Shown here piece by piece: positions 1 through 9,695 of a stretch of DNA of 64,000 nucleotides. Below the pieces are notes generated by a model. That model was not told the DNA's origin. It saw nothing but the letters and a program-made list of their open reading frames with translations, and did no database searches. The translations under genes were made by a program, and so were the position numbers. Position 1 is the first letter of the stretch. Each line of letters begins with the position of its first letter. Location of the stretch: NCBI RefSeq assembly GCF_014898815.1, contig NW_026515506.1, positions 496,001 to 560,000 of the forward strand, in the 5' to 3' direction. Source of the DNA: Panonychus citri (Eukaryota > Arthropoda > Arachnida > Trombidiformes > Tetranychidae).

Positions 1-129
1 TGGTGGAATAAAAAAAGCTGAGCTCACTTAATTAACCAGTTTCATCCTTTGATCAAAACCTGATTTTCAACAAATATAATAGACTTGGGTTTTCTAGGTG
101 AGGGAGATAGTTTGTGCTCCCTAATTGAG

Positions 130-137
130 TATAAAAG
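130..137 (+). promoter_or_regulatory. TATA box (TATAAAAG) ahead of a small membrane ORF
   Basis: A TATAAAAG octamer lies 60 bp before the ATG at 190. One of several TATA-like motifs in this element that face its genes. Confidence 0.4.
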
Positions 138-189
138 CTGAGATTTTCTTGTTTTAATCTCATTTATGATACCAATTATTTAGTTAACA

Positions 190-297
190 ATGATTCTTTT
201 ATCAATTGTTACAATTTCATTATTAGTACTCATTCTTCTTGTCCTTAGAATTATATTTATTGATATGGAAAAGATGAATAATCTCAAGTTAGCTTGA
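190..297 (+). CDS. small hydrophobic membrane peptide (35 aa)
   Basis: A 35-residue ORF begins at the ATG at 190 and ends with TGA at 295-297. Residues 2-24 are almost all Ile, Leu, Val, Ser, Thr or Phe and would form one membrane helix; a short charged tail follows. It sits between two TATA-like motifs, just upstream of PolB. Polintons and adenovirus-like elements often carry tiny membrane proteins, but no homologue is recognised here. A chance ORF is possible because the region is AT-rich. Confidence 0.4.
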   Translation: MILLSIVTISLLVLILLVLRIIFIDMEKMNNLKLA

Positions 298-328
298 GAC
301 ATGCGTACTAAGACTCAGTAAGATTGAC

Positions 329-336
329 TATATAAG
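329..336 (+). promoter_or_regulatory. TATA box (TATATAAG) of the DNA polymerase gene
   Basis: TATATAAG starts 38 bp before the polymerase ATG at 367, placing the expected transcription start only a few bases ahead of the ATG. The same octamer faces the penton gene (9769-9776) and the TBP-like gene (12855-12862). Confidence 0.5.
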
Positions 337-2151
337 CCCAGTTACTTTCTCAATGGAGTCTCAATCATGTTCAAGTGTAGTTACTGTGGACTTTCTTTTA
401 TCAAATTCAAGTCTTTGTTAATACATGAGGTAGAATGTGAGACTTTTAAATGTGAAAAGTGTAAAATAAGATTCAAGGACCGAGATACATACATTAACCA
501 TGTGATTACCTGTAAGACAATAGTCTCTCCTCTTGGTGATGTAGCTACCTTTAGGTTACATAAATTAGCTTATAAGGGAGTTCTCAAGATCTACGTTAAA
601 TTAGGAGAATGGAAATCACTCGAAAACTTATTCAACATGGAAAGTGTCAACATTGTAACCCTTTTCAATCATATACTCGAGAATATTGGATCATTTAAAG
701 CTCAAGCTTGTTTACTCTTGAAATTCGTGAAACAGAAACCAGATGGAGACATTGACTCAACTGATGTCTATAAAGTTACTCAAAGTCAACCTCTGACACA
801 CACTTCTCAAGTCGGGAAATTGATTGATGAATGGGCAACAAATTTGGAACTTATCGTTGATCAATTTACTCAACGAGGGAGTGGTTGGGTTTTGTCAACA
901 ATCAAAATGCTGGAAATTCGAATTGGAAAACTAAAAGAATACAGTGGTGGTTGCTGTAACGTAAATTTACCTTTAATTTATTTACGAAAGAAAAGTTTAA
1001 TTTCCCCCAAATGCAAGAAAGATTGTTTCAAATGGGCGGTTCTCATCTCTCTCCACCCACAAGCAAATCATGTTGGACGAATATCTCAGTATAAAAAATT
1101 TGAAAAGTTTTACAATTTCAATGACATTGGATCAATTACACCATTTTCAAAGATTAAATTTTTTGAAAAACGCAACAACATATCAGTTAATGTTTACACA
1201 TCATCAGGAGGTAAAAATCAAAAAGTGGTTCCTTTGTTAGTCAACAAAGATAGAAAAAGAGCTCATGTTAATCTTTTTCTTTATAATGATCATTACTTTT
1301 CCATCAGCAATTTCAATGGATTCATGTTCAAAAATAACTCTTGGGAAAGATTTTTCTGTTGTTCATGTTTATCAGGCTTTAAAGAAAAATCAACTTTAAC
1401 AAAGCATGAAGTTTATTGTAATGATAACTCAGCTCAACGAACAATTCTACCGGGCAGTGAAAATGTTCCAAAAATTTGTGAGTTCACACGTGTTGAAAAA
1501 ACAATCTCCTACCCCTTTGTTATTTATGCAGACTTTGAAGCCTTGGTAACCAAGAGTGAAAATGTTTTGGGATCCAGTACATTTGAATACCAAAAACATG
1601 AAGCTTGCTCTTTCGGATGGGTTGCTGTTGATTGGACTGGAAAAATTTTGTTTCAAAAGTTCTATCGGGGAGAAAATGCTGCCGAAAACTTCATCTCTAG
1701 TCTCTACAAAGTATACAGTTCATTAAATGTTGATTTACAACAAAGAATCAAACCACCGATACTAACACCTGAGGAAAGATTAATTTATGAATCGACAACT
1801 AATTGTCATGTTTGTTTACAACCTCTCCTCCAAGATAAAGTCTTGGATCACTGTCATTTGACTGGTAAACTAAGAGGAGCCGCTCATAATCTCTGCAATT
1901 TAAAATTGAGATTACCAAATAGAATCCCTGTCATTTTCCATAACCTGAAAGGTTACGATGCTCATTTAATCATGAAAGGAATCAAGTCCAATACTGTGAG
2001 GAAGATTTCAGTTATACCTCAAAACACTGAAAAGTACATAGCCTTTTTCATGGACGATTTCATTTTCTTGGACAGTTTAGCTTTTCTGCTCTCCAGTCTT
2101 GATACTTTGGCAGGAAATTTACCTGATGAACATAAATCTAAATATTTATTA

Positions 2152-2159
2152 CAAATGTT
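2152..2159 (+). repeat. target-site duplication, left copy (caaatgtt)
   Basis: The 8-bp sequence caaatgtt immediately precedes the Merlin element and recurs at 4817-4824 just after it. Merlin elements make 8-9 bp duplications. Confidence 0.9.
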
Positions 2160-2450
2160 GGTAAGACTTCGGTATACGTCCGTTGAGCTAGAGGTCTGAA
2201 ATTTTCTGTATGAATAGTCCATATCAAACTACATAATATGTGCGAGTATGGAATTGCGGAAAGATCTAGTTACTGAGTTACAGGGCTTCAAAAATGTATT
2301 TTGCCATAGAGGTCTATAGCAAAATTATATTTTTTACTGAACATAAATGGAAACTCGAATTGTGTTTTTACTCACATCACATAAAGTTCATATGCTGAAC
2401 ATCATTTTGTGATACTTTTGTGCGCATGCGCAGAACCGTTTATAAGATAT
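2160..2450 (+). repeat. left terminal inverted repeat of the Merlin element
   Basis: This arm is the near-complementary partner of 4531-4816. The reverse complement of cttcggtatacgtccgttga (2167 onward) is found at 4790-4809, and the match continues inward to ataagatat at 2450. Confidence 0.9.
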
Positions 2451-2667
2451 ATTGGTTTCAAATTGCGAAATTATGTAAAATCCATAGAATCAGCATCGAC
2501 TTCTATTATAACCTTTAGAAATTGTTCGAACCACCATATAATTCAAGGTCAAATAGGAGGATACTAAAAAATGCATGAAAAAACATTTAATTTCAATTTT
2601 CGGTATAATTATTAGAGCATCGCTATATTATCCTTCTTTGTAATATTAATTCATGATATTGACGTAA

Positions 2668-2732
2668 GGAGCGCTGAAACAATAATAACAGATGTTTCAA
2701 TGCTTAATCTGTCATTATTGTTTCAGCGCTCC
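2668..2732 (+). repeat. 24-bp-arm hairpin inside the Merlin element
   Basis: Arms 2668-2691 and 2709-2732 are inverted copies with one mismatch; the arms contain ggagcgctgaaacaat. The loop is 17 nt. It lies directly upstream of the transposase-coding region. Role unknown; it may be a nested foldback insertion. Confidence 0.75.
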
Positions 2733-2771
2733 AACCATCAACATTGTTTTTTTCTCTCTCTCTCATTTCTC

Positions 2772-2884
2772 ACCACTCTCACTCACCACTCTCACTCACC
2801 ACTCTCACTCACCACTCTCACTCACCACTCTCACTCACCACTCTCACTCACCACTCTCACTCACCACTCTCACTCACCACTCTC
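2772..2884 (+). repeat. 13-bp minisatellite (accactctcactc) about 8.7 copies
   Basis: Tandem 13-mers in pyrimidine-rich DNA just before the transposase ATG. Because 13 is not a multiple of 3, the repeat reads as a 13-residue peptide period; those residues are probably untranslated leader. Confidence 0.85.
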
Positions 2885-2919
2885 CATCTTCAACATCAAC
2901 ATCAACATCAACACCAGTG

Positions 2920-3885
2920 ATGGCATCATCATCATCACCATCACCATATTCCTCCTCATGGAACCATGCTCGACTGGAGCATGAGGTCTGCAGCAGCAAG
3001 GAGCAAGCTGTGAGCTTTTGCAAGCAGCAAAGTCTCCTTAAGTCTGCTGTGGACTGCCAACATCACCGGGTCCCAATGAGATTTGATCTCAATCGTGGGC
3101 CATTTGGGACATACCGGTGCCCTCGCAATGAGCATCCATCATCGAGGCCATCAACCGTGAGTGCTGCCACAGGAACTTGGTTCGAAGGAGCCAAGTTCCA
3201 GCTTGTGGACATCCTCCGGCTGATGTACTCATGGTGTATGGATCACTCATATGAGGAGACTCAGAATGAGGCCCAAGTCTCCTCTAGCACCGTTGCTGAA
3301 GTCTTTGCACGGTGCCGCGAGGCGGTGGGCTTGATGTTCCTAGACCATCAGGGACACAGGGGTAAAATCGGCGGCCCTGGCCAAATTGTACAGATCGACG
3401 AGGCCAAATTTGGTCGTCGAAAGTACAACAAGGGCAGGGTTGTTGAGGGTCATTGGCTACTGGGCATGATAGCTGATGGCTCTGAGGACTTCCGTCTTGA
3501 GTTGTGCCCAGCCAACTCAAGGACCGCGGAAGCCCTCATACCCCTAATCAAGCGCCACGTGTTGGAAGGGTCCATTGTACGGACAGATGGGTGGCGGGCC
3601 TACAGGGGGTTGAGTGCTCATGGTTATGTGCACCAGTGGGTTGACCACTCAACAAACTATGTTGACCCGGTGACTGGTGTGCATACCCAGCGCATAGAAG
3701 CCTCCTGGAGACCGATGCGGGTCTTCTTTAGGGATAGAAGGGTTCCTAAAGAAGCATACGCAGACCATGTTGTTGAGTACCAATGGAGACGTTGGTGCAA
3801 GAAACAACAGGTCCACCCATTTGAAGGTCTTCTCAACGCCATCAGAGAAGCCTTCCCTGTCCATGCTCCAGTCGAAGACCCTTAA
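2920..3885 (+). CDS. Merlin transposase (IS1595/ISXO2-like DDE domain)
   Basis: The open frame runs from 2692, but its first 76 codons are a hairpin loop and a translated minisatellite, so the ATG at 2920 is the better start, giving 321 aa. The protein should bind the terminal repeats and cut and rejoin the element. The catalytic triad is visible as Asp160 (IVQIDEAKFG), Asp223 (VRTDGWRAY) and Glu260 (TQRIEASWRPMR). N-terminal cysteine and histidine residues (about 24-67) stand where Merlin proteins carry a zinc-binding region. The frame is uninterrupted to TAA at 3883-3885. Composition is GC-richer than the host genes around it, consistent with arrival by horizontal transfer. Whether the protein is still active cannot be told from sequence alone. 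Confidence 0.9.
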   Translation: MASSSSPSPYSSSWNHARLEHEVCSSKEQAVSFCKQQSLLKSAVDCQHHRVPMRFDLNRGPFGTYRCPRNEHPSSRPSTVSAATGTWFEGAKFQLVDILRLMYSWCMDHSYEETQNEAQVSSSTVAEVFARCREAVGLMFLDHQGHRGKIGGPGQIVQIDEAKFGRRKYNKGRVVEGHWLLGMIADGSEDFRLELCPANSRTAEALIPLIKRHVLEGSIVRTDGWRAYRGLSAHGYVHQWVDHSTNYVDPVTGVHTQRIEASWRPMRVFFRDRRVPKEAYADHVVEYQWRRWCKKQQVHPFEGLLNAIREAFPVHAPVEDP

Positions 3886-4119
3886 GATCAATGGTCCTGA
3901 GTTGGAGGACTCGAGAACAAAACCTTGGCCTACTAATATTCTTAGGCCCAGGCTTTGGCACCCAGTAAACAACACCTGTTTGGCCAGTAAAATCCAGCTC
4001 TACCTCCCGTGGTACTGGCTGTAATGTAAAGAGCTCTGTAAACTTTAAGTGATTACTATCAACATAACATGGAACACCATTTAAACACCTCTGCACTTAA
4101 ACGGCGTGGTGCGGCCTCA

Positions 4120-4158
4120 CTCCCCAAGTGGGCGTGGCCTTCACGCCCACTTGGGGAG
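4120..4158 (+). repeat. perfect 17-bp GC-rich hairpin in the Merlin element
   Basis: Arm ctccccaagtgggcgtg (4120-4136) is followed by a 5-nt loop and its exact inverted copy (4142-4158). It lies about 235 bp after the transposase stop and is far more GC-rich than its surroundings. Possible roles are a transcript-end or protein-binding structure; none is shown. Confidence 0.85.
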
Positions 4159-4530
4159 GAAAGGATCAAAATTATTCTACTGGCGCTATCTGTTCTGTCA
4201 ATCAAATCTGTAGCATTAGACATGATGTTTAATGGTACACAGAATATAATGCTGAAAATCAGAGTATTTATACACATTTTGAATACCCTCAAAACGAACG
4301 AATAGTAAAATATGATGATCATAGCAATGATTGGTCATAATCTGTAAAAGTATCTATAAATACACCTCAAAATGAAAGTTGAAGCTGTGTCATTTATAAC
4401 ACTCATTTTTATGAGCAGAATGTACAAGGTTAATTCTTAGTTAGCGAAAAAACAAACAATCGTTCAATAGATTTCATGATAATCATCACTTTTCCATTGT
4501 GAATCAAATTTTTTTACATTTACTACGTTC

Positions 4531-4816
4531 TATCTTATAAACGGTTCTGCGCATGCGCACTAAAGTGTCACAAAATGATGTTCAGCATATGAACTTTATG
4601 ATGTGGTAAAACACAATTTGAGTTTCCGTTTATGTTCAGTAAAAAATATAATTTTGCCATAGACCTCTATGGCAAAACACATTTTTGAACCCCTGTAACT
4701 CAGTAACTAGATCTTTCCGCAATTCCATACTCGCACATATTATGTAGTTTGATATGGACTATTCATACAAAAAATTTCAGACCTCTAGCTCAACGGACGT
4801 ATACCGAAGTTTAGCC
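4531..4816 (+). repeat. right terminal inverted repeat of the Merlin element
   Basis: Inverted partner of 2160-2450. An ATG at 4754 inside it opens in frame with the downstream PolB piece, so residues read from 4754 to 4816 are transposon end, not polymerase. Confidence 0.9.
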
Positions 4817-4824
4817 CAAATGTT
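4817..4824 (+). repeat. target-site duplication, right copy (caaatgtt)
   Basis: Exact repeat of 2152-2159 at the far side of the Merlin element. Confidence 0.9.
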
Positions 4825-6630
4825 TAATGAGAATGATCTCCCTTTACTTTTATCTAAAGGATGTTTACCCTATGAGTACATGGACTCTTGGGATAAATTT
4901 AATGAGACCAATTTACCTTCCATTGATAAATTTTATTCACACCTCTCTCGTAAAACAATTGACGAATCAACATATACAAATCTACAAAAAATTTGGGACC
5001 ATTTCAATTGTCAAAATCTTGGTGATTTTCATGACATTTATTTGAAAGTTGACGTTTTACTTTTAGCTTCAATATTTGAAAATTTTAGGTCAACTAGCTT
5101 GAAACAATTTGGTCTTGATCCATGTCACTATTTCTCAACACCTGGATTGACTTGGGATGCAGCTTTAAAAGTGACAAAAACAAAACTTGATTTACTAACT
5201 GATATTGATATGATTTTAATGATTGAGAATGGAATCCGAGGCGGAATCTCTTGTGCAATGACAAGACATGTAGTTGCCAATAACCCTCTCTCTGAAAACT
5301 ATGATGAGGGTAAACCAAATTCATACATTGCCTTTCTTGACGTTAATAACCTTTATGGTTATGCTCTAAGTGATTATTTACCAATCAACAATTTTGAATG
5401 GGTAGCCCCTGAATTGTACTCTCAAGTGATTGAATCAATTTTACAAGGCCATGATTCAAGTATCGGATACATTTGTCAAGTTGATTTGATTTACCCGAAA
5501 CATCTTCATGATCAACACAATGATTATCCCATGGCCCCTGAGAAACTCACTGTCGAAACTGAATGGTTGAGTAATTACCAAAAAAGATTAATAATTAAAC
5601 TTGAGGGTGAAGGACTGAAAAGATGTAAGACTGAAAAGTTGATTCCAAATTTGAGAAACAAGAAAAATTACGTTGTTCATGAAAGAAACTTGAAATTTTG
5701 GTTGGAGAAAGGTTTAGTATTGGATAAGGTTCATTCAATTCTGAAATTTAATCAATCAAAATGGTTGGAACCTTACATTTCAATGTGTACACTTAATCGA
5801 AAACAGGCGTCTTCATCATTTGAGAAAGATTTCTGGAAATTGATGGTGAATTCATTATATGGTAAAAGTATCGAGGATAAACGGAAACACTCAAAAGTAA
5901 AGGTGATTACAAATGGTGAACAAGCGATCAAACAAATTCGAAAACCAATGTTTGAACATTTTTATATTCTCGATAATGATTTGGCAATAATTAAGATGCG
6001 TAAATTTGAAGTCAAATTGGATAAACCGATTTACCTTGGTTTTACTGTATTGGAATTATCAAAACTTAGAATGTATGAGCTTCACTATGATTACTTTTAC
6101 CCTCGTTATGGTGATAAATTGAAATTAGTTTACACAGATACTGATAGTTTCATTTATTATATTCAGACTGATGATATTTATAATGATCTAAAGTCAATGG
6201 GACCAATCATGGACTTTTCCGATTACCCTCAAACACATTTTCTGTATGATCCTGTAAACAAAAAGAAACTTGGAGTCTTGAAAGATGAAATGAATGGTCA
6301 AGTAATTGACAAGTTGTTGCCATTAAATCAAAACTTTATGGAATAAAATATGGATCAAAGACTAAAAAGACGGCCAAGGGAACCCAAAAAGCAACAGTTC
6401 GTGATGAAATTTGTATAGATGATTACAAGACCTGTTTATACGACAGCATTTTATTCAGACATGATAATCATAGATTACAATCTAGACACCATCAAATCTC
6501 TGGAATTAAAACAAACAAAATATCTCTATCACCATTAGATGACAAGAGATTCATTCGTGAAGATGGAATATCAACATATGCTTTTGGACATTATAAAATT
6601 GTTTAATAAATTTTGTTTAATATGTAATCA

Positions 6631-7013
6631 TTAACTTTTTTTTACATTTAATAAGTGGAAATTTAAATTATTAAAATGTGATTCCAGAAAAAGGATACAA
6701 TAGTAACCACATTTGATTGATAAATCACCTTGAAATATATTTTATTATATTTAAAGTGATTCTTACAATTTCTTTCGAAAATAGTTATTTCATCAGGGGA
6801 TGAGTACCAAATGAGTCGAAATATTCACCATTACCATACTCTGAGACAAATATCGCTGTCCAATGAGAACCTGGTTTCCAGCTAGGATCTAGATTGATTA
6901 CAATACCAAGGGTTTCTCAAATAGTTCAAAGGTAACTTATCAATTGATAATACACCTTTAAATTGACGAAATTTATTTAGATAATTTTCAATGTCAACTG
7001 TCGATAAAGCCAT
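6631..7013 (-). pseudogene. adenain-like cysteine protease of the Polinton, frameshifted
   Basis: Polinton protease related to the adenovirus maturation protease, expected to process capsid proteins. The ATG at 7011-7013 overlaps the capsid gene stop by one base (TGATG). The first frame runs about 42 codons. After a shift, a second frame carries the catalytic-histidine block GSHWTAIF and the acidic block GEYFDSFG. A third frame holds the catalytic-cysteine block KCGYYCILFL and ends at TAA (6631-6633). At least two frameshifts are needed to link these blocks, so no working enzyme is encoded. Recognition rests on the ordered His, Asp and Cys blocks typical of the family. Confidence 0.82.
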
Positions 7014-8238
7014 CAATAATCTGTTGTTATATTCCTTGAAGAATTTATTTGAATCACACTATCATATATTCCAAATACAATCATGTGTAATCCTTCAGTC
7101 AGAGCTTCAGTAAATTGTATATCAATTCGAGCACTTCCCCTTTTAATCATTGAGAGAGCACCAGAGTCTGTTGCCAAAGTACCATCATCTGTAAGATCAA
7201 ATACAAACAATGGGTACTTGTCAGCATAATCAGAGTACTTGATATTAATTTATGGCATTCCAAACTCTTGATTCATAGCCCTGAACATGTTGTAATACTC
7301 TCTCATATAAATCTTGTTTTTAAAATCAGGTTTGAATGCTGAACTCGGAATCTTGACACCATTAACAACCAATGACATTTCCTTCATGTCTTTATGTTTG
7401 AACGAAAATGAGTTTGCCGTAATGTCACCACTGAATGACTTGTCAGTTACGAATCCAATTATTACCTTCCGTGGTAACTGTCCATTGTAAACATTATCGA
7501 TACTACTGGCAGCAAATCCGTTCACAAGATGATAAGATTTAACTTCATTTCGTTGAAAGTAATATTTAGCCATTGATTTAGCTAAATTTTGTTCAATTGT
7601 CATTTGAACAGGCATGAATAACTTTACTCGCCTAATGAATAATGACATTTGTTCAAACTTTAATGAAATTGATCCCGACTTTGTACATGTTAAGCCAAAA
7701 GTTGCAGGTGCCAGTTTGAACCGTAAAACAATAGGTACTCCATCAACCAAAAACTTTTCTTGTTGAAACATTGGTGCATGAATTGGTAGAATGAAATCAA
7801 ATGAACTTTTAATTCGATTGACTCTTTTATCTTCATCATCAATCAATTGACAAGCATCAACAGGTGATTTATACTTGAAAAACAAATCTTCGATAAATGA
7901 TTGATAATGAAACAAGCTATTACCTGTCGTTACATTCATTACCGAGATAAACATCAAGTTCTTCGAATAATGATACAGCATAGTTATTCACGGGTGTAAT
8001 TGTATCTGTAGGTAGTATTGGATCTTTGTACTCAATTTTGATTTTCCATGTAAGTAAAGCTGATAGATCCGTATAATGTTCAGAAGAAGGTACAACAAAT
8101 TCAAAACTTTCGCATCATCAAGGGATCCCACAGGTCGATATTCAACATCATTGATTCAACAACAGTTTGTGTAGGTGGTAATTTGAATAAATCAAGCTCA
8201 GCAATAGTGGCTGGTGATTCATTGTGAATAAATTCCAT
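7013..8238 (-). pseudogene. Polinton major capsid protein (double jelly-roll), broken
   Basis: Homologue of the Polinton/adintovirus major capsid protein, the hexon-like building block of an icosahedral shell. The ATG at 8238 opens a frame with the family's N-terminal pattern (ELDLFKLPPTQT). That frame is lost near 8150, regained near 8112 and lost again near 7950. The long open piece 7250-7981 covers the jelly-roll core with RRVKLF, GQLPRKVIIGFV and FKHKDM. An in-frame TAA at 7250-7252 then cuts off the last strands, which continue in the same frame to 7013 (FVFDLTDDG, IVFGIYDSVIQI). So three or more lesions are present. Normal length would be about 400 codons. Confidence 0.88.
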
Positions 8239-8333
8239 TATTTCTTGTTGAAAATGTCACGAGTTTTCTCTTTGCTTTTCTCTTTGTCTTGTTGACTGGT
8301 CTCTTTTACCTGTTGTTTTCTTTTAATTGTTTT

Positions 8334-8343
8334 CCTTTATATA
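8334..8343 (-). promoter_or_regulatory. TATA box (TATATAAAGG) ahead of the capsid gene
   Basis: On the minus strand, TATATAAAGG begins about 105 bp before the capsid ATG at 8238, overlapping the end of the upstream small gene. Confidence 0.4.
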
Positions 8344-8711
8344 ACCTTTTCTTCCTTTACCTTTTGGATACTCTCAACCTTCTGTTGAAGTTTCGTTAGA
8401 CCCTTTGATGCTAGATTGGTTACACCAGTCTTGAGTGCTTGTTGAATTTTCGGGTCTTGAGCGACTTTTTTACCAAGTTGTACTCCCTTATCTAAAGCTT
8501 CCTGTCCAAGATATTTAATTAGTGGCATAGCAAGTCTTGATATAAAACTACCGAATCCGTACCCTCGTTGGTAACGTGGTGCTCTAACAACTCTATCACC
8601 AAATCCAGAACCAGTTTGACTTGAGTAATAATGACTAAAGTCACTATCTTTAGGACAATAAGCTGATGCATATCGATGATAGTTTAGAAAACGCTGTTGG
8701 TCTTTATACAA
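8337..8711 (-). CDS. pX-like small virion protein of the Polinton (start unclear)
   Basis: About 124 residues. The N-terminal half has SDFSHYYSSQTGSGFGD and a QRGYGFGSFISRLAMP block, a glycine/hydrophobic pattern I associate with small core or membrane-active virion proteins next to the capsid gene in adintoviruses. The C-terminal half is lysine-rich and helical (KKVAQDPKIQQALKTG). The frame opens at a TTG (8711) after an in-frame stop and shows no upstream ATG, so the start codon may be lost or the protein may be made by reinitiation from the overlapping penton gene (8 bp overlap). The family name is tentative. Confidence 0.6.
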   Translation of the reverse strand: MYKDQQRFLNYHRYASAYCPKDSDFSHYYSSQTGSGFGDRVVRAPRYQRGYGFGSFISRLAMPLIKYLGQEALDKGVQLGKKVAQDPKIQQALKTGVTNLASKGLTKLQQKVESIQKVKEEKVI

Positions 8712-9695
8712 CTTTTGTCTTTTTTCTAAAATCTAAACTTAAAAACATTCTTCCACCAGATTCAAATTTTACCTGCTCTCCAGAGTCGTGAGTAGCAAGC
8801 ACTGATATTTCACCAATGTGGCTTTTTCGAACAGGGTAATATATTCGATGAGAAAATGTACAATATCCGATATCTTTGTAGATGCCACTTGTTAATGGCA
8901 GAGCACGTAACACTGGTGATTGAGTCCCACCTACTATATGATCTTGGATAATATCAGTATATAAATACATTAGAAAAATCTTATCTTCCTTGGCTTCAAG
9001 GTTGAATGTTTCATTTCTATCAAGAATAATTTTCGGTTGATCGTACATGAAGTCTGCGTCTGGTACATGGTTTATTCCTAAATATTTTTTCACTTCTGTA
9101 GTAAAAAATGGAGCATAAATGAATCCACAGTGAGCCTCCTTATTTGCAAATTGATTCATTATCAATACTGTCCTCTACTAGAAGTCGTAGGACCCCACCA
9201 GTCAAACTTGGAGTTTCCATACTCACCATCTTTAGGTAATGTTATGTCTGCCGCTGTGTTATTTTGTAAATAATTCCAAAATTCAATACATATGGATTTA
9301 TTTCAAGATTCTGGTTTTGACATCAACTCAGGGAGTAAAGGTTTTAGGTTTAAATGCTTCAAAACTTTGATTTATCTTTTCAATCACTTTTCACGAGGTT
9401 CCGATACAAAAAAACGAACTGTCTGTTCAGGAAGAGAATCGTTCCATTCGGTATCCTGAAATAGTTCATTCTTATCAATGAGCTTGAAAAAACGTGCATA
9501 CTTTATTTTATATTTTATCTCAGCTTCTCCAACAAACTTGAGTGGAAAATAAACTTCTGTTAATCCAACTTCCCAATCTCCATTCAACTCTAAAGGAGGG
9601 TCAATTCGATTTTGAAAAGCTGAAATTGTGTTTTCAGGGTAAAAATTCATTGATCCATTTGAAACTAGATCAATTGTGAATGAGTCTCTATCCAT
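8704..9695 (-). pseudogene. Polinton penton (minor capsid) protein, broken in the middle
   Basis: Single jelly-roll vertex protein of the Polinton capsid. The ATG at 9695 overlaps the end of the integrase gene by 8 bp. The N-terminal frame to 9384 shows FYPENTISAFQNRI and WEVGLTEVYFPLKF, a conserved start for this family. From about 9384 to 9165 no frame stays open, although short in-phase snatches (VIEKINQSFEAF) continue in another frame. The C-terminal piece (9159-8704) restarts with MNQFANKEA and holds IFLMYLYTDIIQDHIVGG and PVLRALPL, the usual penton C-terminal half. The gene is therefore a frameshifted pseudogene. Confidence 0.8.

Larger units (their letters stand above)
2160..4816 (+). 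mobile_element. Merlin (IS1016-type) DNA transposon, 2,657 bp, inside PolB
   Basis: The element begins GGTAAGACTTCGG and ends with an imperfect inverted copy. It has long terminal inverted repeats of about 285-290 bp, an IS1595/ISXO2-type DDE transposase ORF, and 8-bp target duplications. All three match the Merlin superfamily. The transposase segment is visibly richer in G and C than the surrounding DNA. The TIRs differ by a modest number of substitutions and small indels, so the insertion is not brand-new, yet the transposase frame is still open. Confidence 0.93.
367..6606 (+). pseudogene. Polinton protein-primed DNA polymerase B, split by a Merlin transposon and frameshifted
   Basis: Family-B, protein-primed polymerase that would replicate the element. 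The N-terminal part (367-2159) has C2H2-type finger pairs (about residues 4-50), the exonuclease I motif YADFEAL (about residues 387-393), an HNH-like cysteine/histidine cluster (about 480-497) and the exo II motif FHNLKGYDAH. After the insertion the gene resumes at 4825: exo III (DIYLKVD), palm motif A (DVNNLYG, near 5339), motif B (KLMVNSLYG, near 5840) and motif C (DTDS, 6137-6148). The 2,657-bp Merlin element plus its 8-bp target duplication interrupts the reading frame, and the frame on either side agrees, so the insertion alone broke the gene there. A second lesion, an apparent one-base loss near 6312-6317, ends the frame at 6346; homologous residues continue in the next frame to a stop at 6604-6606. 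Total coding length would be about 1,190 codons, usual for the family. Confidence 0.92.

Noticed and set aside
1..129. Left terminal inverted repeat of the Polinton
   Set aside because: No inverted match with 12840-13003 was found, so the end should lie outside the window.
2692..2919. First 76 codons of the long transposase frame taken as protein
   Set aside because: They translate a hairpin loop and a 13-bp minisatellite; the ATG at 2920 begins sequence that looks like protein.
4754..4816. ATG at 4754 as start of a second polymerase protein
   Set aside because: These codons belong to the right TIR of the Merlin element; the matching left arm gives a similar peptide on the opposite strand (2019-2222).
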